Shown: positions 17,001-23,533 of the stretch, piece after piece | Position numbering within the stretch: the first letter of the stretch is position 1 | How the letters are laid out: the number at the start of each line of letters is the position of its first letter | NCBI RefSeq assembly: GCF_025152745.1 | Contig: NZ_CP104040.1 | Span: 1,860,001 to 1,924,000 of the forward strand | Reading direction: 5' to 3' | Length of the DNA: 64,000 nt | DNA from: Rhizobium sp. WSM4643 | Lineage (GTDB): Bacteria > Pseudomonadota > Alphaproteobacteria > Rhizobiales > Rhizobiaceae | Position numbers and translations under genes: made by a program | Notes under the pieces: generated by a model | Told to the model about the DNA's origin: nothing | What the model saw: the letters and a program-made list of their open reading frames with translations, nothing else | Database searches by the model: none

Positions 17001-17209
17001 TCCTGGCATTCATACCTCTAACCCACTCAGTGTTCTGGGGGTCGATGGCCTATACCCTGATCGGCGGAACGGCGGCAGGCACCGTGATGATCCTGCTCTT
17101 CCTTCCGGCCCTCTATGCTGTGTGGTTTCGGATCAAACCACCCAAAGCAGTTGAGAAAGAGGAAGCGGCCGAACATCAGGCGCGGCCGATAGCGCTGGCG
17201 GCAGAATAG
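14099..17209 (+). CDS. RND multidrug efflux pump, inner-membrane subunit
   Basis: A 1036-residue AcrB/MexB-like proton-driven exporter, normal length for the family. TM1 is ITLFFIVLLAAAGAYAFVKL. The proton-relay aspartates are in GLLVDDAIIAIE (about residues 400-410), and the pattern of two large periplasmic loops between TM1-2 and TM7-8 is kept. The signature GLAGILMRNTLILTEQIKE is seen near residue 920. The start is ATG at 14099 overlapping the adaptor stop; a longer frame beginning upstream is not real. The resistance spectrum cannot be predicted. Confidence 0.95.
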   Translation: MNFNLSAIAVRERAITLFFIVLLAAAGAYAFVKLGRAEDPSFTIKTLTVTSVWPGATAREMQDLVAEPLEKRIQELTWYDRVETTTRPGYAFLTVTLKDNTPASAVAEEFYQARKKLSDEARNLPPGVIGPFVNDEYSDVSFGLYALKAKGLPMRDLVRQAEVIRQDLLHVPGIKKINIVGERPEQIFVEFSYAKLATLGISAQDIAAALQRQNTVTPAGSIDTRGPQVFIRFDGAYNSVQAVADTPIVAAGRTLKLSDIADVRRGYQDPATYLIRHEGEPTIMLGAVMQAGWNGLDLGKALEARSATIAETLPLGMTLTKVSDQAVNIEEAVGEFMLKFAMALGVVLFVSLVALGWRVGIVVALAVPLTLAVVFLIMLETGRFFDRITLGALILALGLLVDDAIIAIEVMVVKMEEGMDRIKAAAYAWSHTAAPMLSGTLVTIIGLMPVGFAKSTAGEYAGNIFWVVGFALIVSWIVAVTFTPYLGIKMLPNIKPVEGGHHAIYDTPNYRRLRSGIEFAVRHKFMVCAVVGITMAVSVVGMGGVKQQFFPTSDRPEVLVEVRMPEGTSIEATTSAVKKVEDWLQTQPETNIVTSYVGQGAPRFFFAMAPELPDPAFAKVVVLTPDAHAREELKHRLRAAISEGLVPEASVRVTQLVFGPYTPFPVEFRIMGPDQDELYKISEQALAIMKTVPDVRQANRDWGNRTPVLRFVPDQERLNLIGLSPSEAAQQMQMLLTGIPVTQVRDNIRNVPVVARSAGENRLDPSRLADFSLMSRDGRQVPLDQIGHSEIRFEEPILKRRDRTPVITIRSDINEATQPPEVSQQVMKALQPLIASLPVGYRIEMGGNIEESLKANVALAQVFPLMIAAMLIIIILQVRSLSTMTMVMLTAPLGLAGVVPTLLLFNQPFGFNAILGLIGLAGILMRNTLILTEQIKENQAAGLDDYHAVIEATVQRTRPVILTALAAILAFIPLTHSVFWGSMAYTLIGGTAAGTVMILLFLPALYAVWFRIKPPKAVEKEEAAEHQARPIALAAE

Positions 17210-17217
17210 GGGCGTCC

Positions 17218-17841
17218 GTGCCACGTATCGTGATCCCACAGGGCCGCTCGGGCACTGAAGTCGAAATGTGGCGCGAGCGTATCCTCGATGTGGCGGAAGA
17301 GCATTTTCGCCGCATCGGTTACCAGAAGACATCTGTCGCAGATATCTCATCTTGCCTCGGGATGAGCAGTGCCAACATCTACCGGTTCTTCCCGTCGAGG
17401 GCAGCGATCAACAAGTCGATCTGCGGCCGGTTCATCGAGAAAGCTGCTCGGTTGGCGGATGCAGTCGCCCGGCAAGAGGCGCCGGCTCACGAGAAGCTCG
17501 AAAGTCTTTTCAAGCTGCTCCATGAGGAGAGAAGAAAGAACTTCGTTGAAGAGAAGCCGGTCCATGACTTGATCGTCGCTGCAACGGTGGAGAACTGGCC
17601 AGTTATTAGCGCCCATAGCGCTCGTCTTGTGGCGATCATCGAAAATATTATCGAAGAAGGGGCAGACGCCGGCAATTTTAATGTCATCGATGCAGCCATA
17701 GCTGCCCGAAGTGCGATGAATGCGTTCGTGCCTTTTTACCACCCGGTCCTCGTCGAGGAGCGGGTTCGAAACGCCGGGAATGCTGAAGAGGGCCTTGGTG
17801 AACAGATCTCGTTTATCCTGCAAGCACTTTGGTGGGAATGA
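17218..17841 (+). CDS. Second TetR-family regulator, downstream of the RND pump
   Basis: 207 residues. The N-terminal HTH reads ILDVAEEHFRRIGYQKTSVADISSCLGMSSANIYRFFPSRAAI, a clear TetR DNA-binding domain. The C-terminal domain is of the TetR_C type seen in regulators placed after RND pumps (ENWPVISAHSARLVAIIENI). It starts with GTG at 17218, 9 bases after the pump stop, so it is the third gene of the operon. With the divergent TetR upstream, this gives the locus two regulators of the same family. Confidence 0.87.
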   Translation: MPRIVIPQGRSGTEVEMWRERILDVAEEHFRRIGYQKTSVADISSCLGMSSANIYRFFPSRAAINKSICGRFIEKAARLADAVARQEAPAHEKLESLFKLLHEERRKNFVEEKPVHDLIVAATVENWPVISAHSARLVAIIENIIEEGADAGNFNVIDAAIAARSAMNAFVPFYHPVLVEERVRNAGNAEEGLGEQISFILQALWWE

Positions 17842-18234
17842 CGAAAGTCGCTGCTCGCGCGACCAACAAAGGCGACCTACATGCGCAGCATCGCACGAGG
17901 AATACGTCGCTCAGGCGATGTGCCTGGTGGGACTGCACACCTCGATTGAAGCAATCGCCAATGGCGAACGCATCACCTTGAATACACCTGCCACTGGCGA
18001 TATCGAGCACCCCACGACCAAGCCGAGGCATCCGCGGTCAAGTCGAGAGTATGAACCGAACCATCAAGGCCTCACCCCTACGAGTTCATTTGCAAAGCAC
18101 GGGCTTCACGACTCCAGCGCTTCACCTTCGATCCGCGCCATCAAATGCCGGGACACTAAACATCTAGGAAATTTTTTGGGGTTCGAACCCCGACGCTTCC
18201 ACCTTTTCTAGTCATCAAGATAGTTGCCGCAATC
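17842..18234. other. Non-coding region with a tRNA-Lys-like 3' fragment
   Basis: I see no convincing gene in these 393 bases. Positions 18179-18197 are identical to 19 bases of the tRNA-Lys T-arm and acceptor (GGGTTCGAACCCCGACGCT). The match breaks down at once after it and there is no 5' half, so it is a fragment, possibly an old attachment site. Confidence 0.5.
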
Positions 18235-18435
18235 TCAGATTAACAGTCGTAGCAACGCGCCCTCGTCCTTCACCCCATGCTGGTACGAATGGATCACCCG
18301 CCGAGCCAGATCTTCGCGCTCGGTATCCGTTGTGATTTGTCGCACCGAGCTGATGTGGTCAAATACTCTCTGGCAGAGGGCTACTTCTTCGTCGCTCAAC
18401 ACGGTTTGTGCGTCGGCTATCTGGGATCGGATCAT
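18235..18435 (-). CDS. Small conserved protein, paralogue of the 18866-19093 gene
   Basis: 66 residues from ATG at 18435, chosen because it aligns with the start of the paralogue at 18866. Shared layout: L(S/G)(D/P)E(E/D)(V/L)A, an aromatic-Asp step (VFDH versus IYDE), and YQHGVKDEGALLRLL against FEHGVRSKDDLRIMV at the C-terminus. It is probably a small two-to-three-helix cytoplasmic protein. Function unknown. A start at 18477 is possible but has its Shine-Dalgarno sequence directly abutting the codon. Confidence 0.6.
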   Translation of the reverse strand: MIRSQIADAQTVLSDEEVALCQRVFDHISSVRQITTDTEREDLARRVIHSYQHGVKDEGALLRLLI

Positions 18436-18624
18436 GATCGCTCTCACTTCTTTCGGAACGATAATGGGATGGAACATCTCCTTTTAAAGGGCATGAAGGG
18501 AGACACAAGCTCGTGAGGTCTCATCTCTATTTTCCGGATAGGTCTTTGTTCCCATCCGACAACCAGTGTTCGTTCGGGCCGCTCCACACATATGCAGAAG
18601 CCGGCTTTCTCCAGGCATTCCAGA

Positions 18625-18843
18625 TCACTTCGTATCCATCATTTCAAGCGAGAGTAACGCGCCAAGGCCTTCTTCATCTGACAGGCTCCGCAGAGAAACG
18701 TTGAGCGGGTCCAGGCCGTGGGTATTTTTGACGTGGGCAGCGGCCTTGCGTCTTTGCCGCAGCAATTGAGCTTCCCTCTGTCCTATACCGCACATTGAAG
18801 TCTCCGGAAGTTGGCATAAAATCAGTTCGTTGTTACGTGTCAC
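18625..18843 (-). CDS. Weak candidate for a small protein
   Basis: A 72-residue frame starting with GTG, Arg/Leu-rich (GQREAQLLRQRRKAAAHVK), ending LGALLSLEMMDTK. The start lies head-to-head with the gene at 18866 with no clear ribosome-binding site. I list it because it is the only candidate in the 18436-18865 gap; it may be chance. Confidence 0.25.
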   Translation of the reverse strand: MTRNNELILCQLPETSMCGIGQREAQLLRQRRKAAAHVKNTHGLDPLNVSLRSLSDEEGLGALLSLEMMDTK

Positions 18844-18865
18844 GTCAGCATCTGGGAGGATTGCG

Positions 18866-19093
18866 ATGTTTCAAGGTATGCACGGCTCCAAGTCGGCGCT
18901 GGGTCCAGAAGACCTCGCAATAATCGAGGACATCTATGACGAATGGTGCGCCGCACGCTGCTGCCCCAAGGATAGCCTAAGTGCGATCAAAGCAGCTCAA
19001 CAGTTGATCTCCATGTTCGAACATGGAGTACGATCAAAAGATGATCTCCGCATTATGGTCGGCACCATAGGTACCCATTTGCTCAAACACTGA
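18866..19093 (+). CDS. Small conserved protein, paralogue of the 18235-18435 gene
   Basis: 75 residues from ATG at 18866 behind GGGAGG. Sequence MFQGMHGSKSALGPEDLAII... then MFEHGVRSKDDLRIMVGT... It shares its core with the 18235-18435 product, and its last 20 codons are duplicated as a fragment at 22052-22110. Function unknown. The gene stops at the start of the duplicated block at 19034-19479. Confidence 0.65.
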   Translation: MFQGMHGSKSALGPEDLAIIEDIYDEWCAARCCPKDSLSAIKAAQQLISMFEHGVRSKDDLRIMVGTIGTHLLKH

Positions 19094-19479
19094 AGTGGAG
19101 GAGGCTGAAAGGCATCTCAGGGGAAGACCAGTGAAGGATCGATGATCAGTCACACCAGTTGTCCCGCTGCTTCGGAAGGCCCTCGGAAGAGATTGAAGCC
19201 GCCGGCGATCAGCCGCTGGCGAGCGCTTGCGAGCGTGGCCTGGAATGTCGTTTACGTGCGTCGGTGCAGGATAACGCGACGCTTGATGAAGTCGGCTAAG
19301 ACACAGGAACCAACTTCCACGTGGCAATGCCTGAACAAAAACCCGGTGAAAGCCGGGTTTTTGTTGTCGAAGAAACTAAGGCGCTTCCAGCCACCTCGGG
19401 TGCTCCTGGTACGGCCAAGCGCCGTCGGATGCCATGAATATCGACCACTTGAAGCCTCGTTCCAGCGTGCTGCCGCCTT
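19034..19479. repeat. Segmental duplication, copy A (decayed)
   Basis: It aligns with 22052-22772: the 3' end of the small-protein gene, an intergenic stretch (CCCGCTGCTTCGG, GACACAGGAACCAA), the terminator hairpin and part of a minus-strand membrane-protein gene (CATGAATATC, GTTCCAGCGTG). Copy A lacks the csbD ORF present in copy B and most of the membrane-protein gene. No intact gene starts in 19094-19509. Confidence 0.75.
19337..19362 (+). terminator. Rho-independent terminator-like hairpin, copy A
   Basis: AAAAACCCGG / TGAAAG loop / CCGGGTTTTT, identical to the hairpin after csbD in copy B. The symmetrical A and T tracts allow termination in both directions. Here the csbD gene it once served is gone. 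Confidence 0.75.
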
Positions 19480-19509
19480 CCAGCCTCACGCCGCTAAGGT
19501 TATCGGCGT

Positions 19510-19728
19510 TCAGCCATCATAATGGCCCGAAAGTGCTGCCTCCGCAGATTTGACAACCACGGCGATATTCACGCCCTTCGTCAAGGTTGTCCCGGTCGCG
19601 CGAAGATCGGTCACCACTTTCAGGCCGCCTGATTTGGGCTCCGGGAGCGGCACGACGGTGCCGTTGTCCAGATCAGCGATCCAGAGTTCGTCTCGGCCGT
19701 CAACACTAATAATAACAACTGTAGCCAT
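19510..19728 (-). CDS. Small protein downstream of the SARP-type regulator
   Basis: A 72-residue protein with a clear start (ATG 19728, GGAGGG upstream). It is a short beta-rich sequence (MATVVIISVDGRDELWIAD, VVTDLRATGTTLTKGVNIAVV) with no signal peptide and no cysteine. It starts 24 bases after the stop of the regulator gene, so the two are likely co-transcribed. I do not recognise the family. It could be a partner or target peptide of the regulator, but nothing in the sequence proves this. Confidence 0.65.
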   Translation of the reverse strand: MATVVIISVDGRDELWIADLDNGTVVPLPEPKSGGLKVVTDLRATGTTLTKGVNIAVVVKSAEAALSGHYDG

Positions 19729-19752
19729 GGTTTTCCCTCCAACGATTGATGT

Positions 19753-21684
19753 TTAAAATCCAGCTTTCTTCAGGCCTTCACGATAAAGATCTTTATGCCA
19801 CTGCTCTTTACTTGGAACAGCAGACAACCACTTGTCCACATCGAAGGCCGGGTTGCCTTCGCGAAACCTCCTGACGAAGACCCGCGCTTTGTCCTGACGG
19901 CCCAGCATAGCCCAGCTTGCGGCAGATAGCCTATCCGCGAGACTCGGATCGGCCATCTGCCCGATGTAATCCAGGGACTCTTCAAAAGCTCCGAGGGCGT
20001 AGTTCGCTCCCGCGGCGGTCCAAAAATAAGTGTCGGGAGCAAGCGGGTTCAGCTCGATTGCCCGCTCGATCTTTCGCAAGGCCATCGCGGGGAGCGAACA
20101 ATGAACCAAGGTGTCTGCATAGTCGGCAATCACGTCGGCGTAGTGTGGAGCAAGGCTCTCGGCCACTTCCATTGCCTCGGCGCTTTCGTCAAATGCCCCC
20201 TGTAACAGTTTGGCGACCCCGAACTCGCGATATCCATCGGCGAAGTCCGGACGCGTCTCGGTGGCCTGCTTTGCCAAAATCTCCGCCGATTGCAAAAGAT
20301 CGGCATCACCCCTGGCCGTCAACAACCATTCCTTCGAGTAGGTCCGGGCCATCGAACTCAGCGCCGGCGCGAAATCGGGGCTGACGCTGAGTGCGGCTTT
20401 CATTTCCTTGCGCGCACGCCGCAGATTCGGAAGCGTCAATCGCGCCAGGTGCCGCCTGCCGACAAGATATCGATGGTAAGCGATCGGGTTCAGATCTTCG
20501 CGCAACGTCTCATGGCGCTCGATTTCACTGGACACCGAGAGAGCGATCCGTCGGGCGACAGTTCTCCGATCTTTGACGAGATCCATATGATCAAGGCTGA
20601 ATCTTTCCGCCCAAACTATTTGATTTTGGTCGAAAAAGATCAGTTGGGCGAACAGGGTGACGTCATCGTCCGTGTTGCTGATCCGGGTATCGAGAATATA
20701 ATTGACGCGATGCCGTTCAAAGAAGGCTTTCTGCGTCTCCATGTGGTGGCCGATTTGAACCGCCGAATAGGGGGCTATGACCTCCAGGCTGTTGAAGGCG
20801 CAAAATCCGATTGTGATATCTTCCACCAAAGATGCGGCTAAAAAACCGGCTTGGGGTCGCGCGGATTGGTTCTTGGGCGGAAGCAGCACCAGGCGGGGAA
20901 TTGCAATCCGGATATCTTCGGGCTCAACGGGAAGAGCGGCCTCGAGTTTCGGCTTTGCAGGCGCTGATGTCGGACGGAGGGATTTTGCGTCATCGTCATC
21001 GGATCTGGCGCGCGCGGCGATTCCCCGCAAAATCGAACTCCGCCGCTGTTCAAAATGATTCCGAAGGGACGCAACTTCCTCTTCCGCCTGGAATATCTGT
21101 ATGAGCATTTGCAGCGTATCGGGATCCTTCGGCTCCGTCCGAAAGAGGATAACTGCAGCCTTCCTCAGGAGTTCGGATTCCTTCTGCGACCGCGGCAGTC
21201 GGAACGCCGTTCTCAATGTATTACCGAGAAGCTCGATATGGCAAATTTCTCGCTCGGCGAGCCACCGTTGAAACTGACGGCTATGACTGTGAACCGGCCC
21301 CAGAAAAGGCTGGTTCATGAGCTTCACGAGATGCTTAAGCCGGGAGAACGGTTCAACCTCTTCCTCTGTCCCGGATAGCAGAATGTCGGAAGACAGAGAC
21401 TCCCGGTCGAGGGTGACCATGTTGCCCTGGGATGAAAGGATATTTATCCCGAGTTCAATTTGACGGGCCTTCATTCTCGAAATCAACTTACGCAAAGTCG
21501 CAAGCGTATCGTCCCTGTCGGCGTCGCCCCACAGAAAGCTCACCAATGTTGTTCGATCCGCCGAACCTTGGTCGGTCGTGAGCAAATAGGCGAGAAGCAG
21601 CAGGCCTTTCTCCGGAAACGCGACCCCATTCCCGTCCTCGTCAACGAGCTGCAACCTACCGAAGGTCTTCAGAACAAGCGCCAT
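19753..21684 (-). CDS. SARP/BTAD-type regulator with TolB-like and TPR domains
   Basis: 643 residues from ATG at 21684 (GAAGGG upstream; a longer frame to 21780 exists). Residues about 1-100 form an OmpR-like winged helix of SARP type (LKTFGRLQLVDEDGNGVAF, KGLLLLAYLL, LRKLISRMK). A bacterial transcriptional activator domain follows (about 100-230). The middle matches the TolB-like segment seen in cyclase-linked regulators (FLAASLVEDITIGFCAFNSLEVIAPYSA), and the C-terminal 200 residues are TPR-like (ALSVSPDFAPALSSMARTY, AIELNPLAPDTYFWTAAG). There is no cyclase domain. It probably acts as a transcription factor with protein-protein contacts through the TPRs. Targets are unknown; the small gene downstream is a candidate. 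Confidence 0.8.
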   Translation of the reverse strand: MALVLKTFGRLQLVDEDGNGVAFPEKGLLLLAYLLTTDQGSADRTTLVSFLWGDADRDDTLATLRKLISRMKARQIELGINILSSQGNMVTLDRESLSSDILLSGTEEEVEPFSRLKHLVKLMNQPFLGPVHSHSRQFQRWLAEREICHIELLGNTLRTAFRLPRSQKESELLRKAAVILFRTEPKDPDTLQMLIQIFQAEEEVASLRNHFEQRRSSILRGIAARARSDDDDAKSLRPTSAPAKPKLEAALPVEPEDIRIAIPRLVLLPPKNQSARPQAGFLAASLVEDITIGFCAFNSLEVIAPYSAVQIGHHMETQKAFFERHRVNYILDTRISNTDDDVTLFAQLIFFDQNQIVWAERFSLDHMDLVKDRRTVARRIALSVSSEIERHETLREDLNPIAYHRYLVGRRHLARLTLPNLRRARKEMKAALSVSPDFAPALSSMARTYSKEWLLTARGDADLLQSAEILAKQATETRPDFADGYREFGVAKLLQGAFDESAEAMEVAESLAPHYADVIADYADTLVHCSLPAMALRKIERAIELNPLAPDTYFWTAAGANYALGAFEESLDYIGQMADPSLADRLSAASWAMLGRQDKARVFVRRFREGNPAFDVDKWLSAVPSKEQWHKDLYREGLKKAGF

Positions 21685-22369
21685 TTTGCCCTTCAAGTCA
21701 TCACATCTCTGCGTCTGCACGAAAGCGTAGTGTGCGTATTGCACCAGCAGAAGTCGCACTCGCGGCGGACTTTTTCCCAATGCGCCATGAAATTCAATAG
21801 TACCTGGAAAACGTATGCTACGTTTTCCAAGTTAACGGCAGAAACGAATTTCGCAATCGGCTTGGCCAAATTATCTTTAAAGAGAATTCCATATAAGATG
21901 ATGATTATAGATGCACTCACTGGCACCGCGATGGCTAGAAAACGCGAATCGGAGGGCTCCTGCGCTGGGCCCCTGGATTGCCCAATGGCGGGTCAAAGCG
22001 ACAGCCTGAGCCGAGGGACTTTCTTGCCTGCTACGGCTTTCGCCGCCGCGGTCAAAAGATGATCTCCGCATTAGAGTCGGCACGATAGGTCCCATTTGCT
22101 CAAACGCCGAAATGCAACAGGCTAAAAGGCGTCGCAGGGCGGCGGCAAGTGAAGGATCTATAATCAGTTAGGCAGTCGTCCCGCTGCTTCGGGAGGCTCT
22201 CGGAATAGATTGAGGCCGATGGCGATCAACTGTTGGCGAGCATGGCCTTGGATGTCGTCTACGAGCGTCGATGCAGATAGCGCGATGGTTTATGAAATCG
22301 ACTATGACACAGGAACCAAATTCCGCTGCGCTCCGTTTTCTCCTCATCAACAGACAGGAGAAATCGACC
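21685..22369. other. Intergenic region with AT-rich leader and duplicated fragment
   Basis: 685 bases between the SARP-type gene and csbD. 21780-21930 is AT-richer than its surroundings and could hold the regulator promoter; a minus-strand frame there (21693-21926, GTG start) is weak. From 22052 the sequence is copy B of the segmental duplication. Confidence 0.4.
22052..22110 (+). pseudogene. 3' fragment of the small-protein gene at 18866-19093
   Basis: The DNA AAAAGATGATCTCCGCATTA and following bases match the last 20 codons of the 18866-19093 gene (SKDDLRIMVGTIG), but there is no 5' part and the frame changes before the former stop. It marks the left end of copy B. Confidence 0.65.
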
Positions 22370-22573
22370 ATGGATTGGAATCGTGTCGAGGGAAACTGGA
22401 AGCAGGCGAAGGGCAAGATCAAGGAGCAGTGGGGCAAACTCACTGACGATGATCTCGACCAGATCGCGGGCAAGCGCGAGCAGCTGGAAGGCAAGATCCA
22501 GGAGCGGTATGGCCTCCAAAAGGATCGTGTCAGACGCGACATCGATGACTGGACCAGTCGCCAGACTTGGTAG
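22370..22573 (+). CDS. CsbD-family stress protein
   Basis: A 67-residue protein of the CsbD/YjbJ family: MDWNRVEGNWKQAKGKIKEQ, WGKLTDDDLDQIAGKREQLE, GKIQERYG. It is a small soluble, highly charged helical protein usually induced under general stress. The start is ATG 22370 behind CAGGAG; the longer frame upstream lacks homology. A strong hairpin terminator follows 10 bases after the stop. Confidence 0.93.
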   Translation: MDWNRVEGNWKQAKGKIKEQWGKLTDDDLDQIAGKREQLEGKIQERYGLQKDRVRRDIDDWTSRQTW

Positions 22574-22582
22574 TGCCTGAAC

Positions 22583-22608
22583 AAAAACCCGGTGAAAGCC
22601 GGGTTTTT
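22583..22608 (+). terminator. Rho-independent terminator after csbD
   Basis: AAAAACCCGG / TGAAAG / CCGGGTTTTT, a perfect 10-bp stem ending in five T. It lies directly after csbD and before the convergent membrane-protein gene, so it can serve both. Confidence 0.88.
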
Positions 22609-22647
22609 GCTGTGGAAGGAGCTAGTGCCGTCAAGGGTTGTCGGATG

Positions 22648-22875
22648 TCATGAATATCCGCCAAAAGCCAGAAGAAGTGCGCCGATCGCGATTATGGCCA
22701 GCGCTGGCCAGTTTTGCGACACGCCGAGGAATCTGAGGCCCTGGCGTCGTGGTTCCAGCGTGGTGCCGCCTTGCGGCATTTGATGCGGATTACTCGGTCT
22801 TCGACCAAGCGCCGACGTAAAGAGAAAAAGAAGTCCGCCGATGATGAGTGCGGCTCCGGTCAGGATTGCCCACAT
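22648..22875 (-). CDS. Small two-TM membrane protein
   Basis: A 75-residue inner-membrane protein with two hydrophobic helices: MWAILTGAALIIGGLLFLFT and WPALAIIAIGALLLAFGG, joined by a basic loop (RRPSNPHQMPQGG). The start is ATG at 22875 with GGAGG upstream. It is convergent with csbD. A decayed remnant of the same gene lies in copy A (about 19425-19479). Function unknown. Confidence 0.75.
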   Translation of the reverse strand: MWAILTGAALIIGGLLFLFTSALGRRPSNPHQMPQGGTTLEPRRQGLRFLGVSQNWPALAIIAIGALLLAFGGYS

Positions 22876-23022
22876 GATGGCCTCCGCTAGCGATGAGCAT
22901 ATTGGTTAAACCAGATCCGGACCTGATCGTTCCGTGAGTGGCTACTCACCTGAACAACCTCCACCTCGGAACCAACAGCGCCCGCATTGAATTTGACCGT
23001 TGAGTAATCCTGGAGATCCCCA

Positions 23023-23193
23023 ATGGACGAGACACCAAAGACGGCAATCCGTAGCATGATGTTGTACGTAGCCGCGCTCCTCCTTTTGGGGGTGCTGGCG
23101 GGGGCCGTGTACACAATCTATGGCCATCCCGCTGATCCGTCTGAGCGACCAGCGGCCGATACGATTCCGCAAAAAGCTCCGGCTCCGCAGTAA
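23023..23193 (+). CDS. Small single-TM protein
   Basis: 56 residues, ATG at 23023 with GGAG 7 bases upstream, stop TAA. The N-terminus MDETPKTAIRSMM is followed by one TM helix (LYVAALLLLGVLAGAVYTIY) and a Pro-rich periplasmic tail (DTIPQKAPAPQ). The arrangement suggests a membrane-tethered short tail. Unknown function. The good start signal and amphipathic layout support a real gene despite its size. Confidence 0.6.
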   Translation: MDETPKTAIRSMMLYVAALLLLGVLAGAVYTIYGHPADPSERPAADTIPQKAPAPQ

Positions 23194-23533
23194 GATACGT
23201 CGTTCCGCAATTGATTGATCCCCTTCGAGAGGAACGACCCCGGGTGGGCGCCTGCCAGATCCGGCGCCCACCCGGTCAGGTCGTATTGAAAAGCTCAAGC
23301 TCCACAGCAAGAGACCTGCAAGTGGCAAAGAACATGGCTTTAGAGAGCAAGCCAGGAATCCTGTCGCAAGTCCTTCCAACCAGTATGAGGTTTATAATTA
23401 TAGGTAGAACAACCTGCGACAGAGAAAATGGCCAGCTGCGCAGGACCGATGAGATCGGGGCGGTGCAGTGAGACGAGGTCTCATTAGACCCTGAGAGATC
23501 GCATTGGAACAATTGAAATAAGGGAGTCTGCGG
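23194..23533. other. Intergenic region before the FAD monooxygenase
   Basis: 340 bases without a convincing gene. TATAAT at 23393-23398 lies within the palindrome TATAATTATA and may belong to the monooxygenase promoter, but no good -35 is seen at the right distance. Confidence 0.35.

Larger units (their letters stand above)
22052..22772. repeat. Segmental duplication, copy B (with csbD)
   Basis: The counterpart of 19034-19479. It carries the complete csbD gene, terminator hairpin and 3' part of the two-TM membrane-protein gene. Comparing the copies shows copy A lost about 230 bp including csbD between GGAACCAA and TGCCTGAACAAAAACC. Confidence 0.75.
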
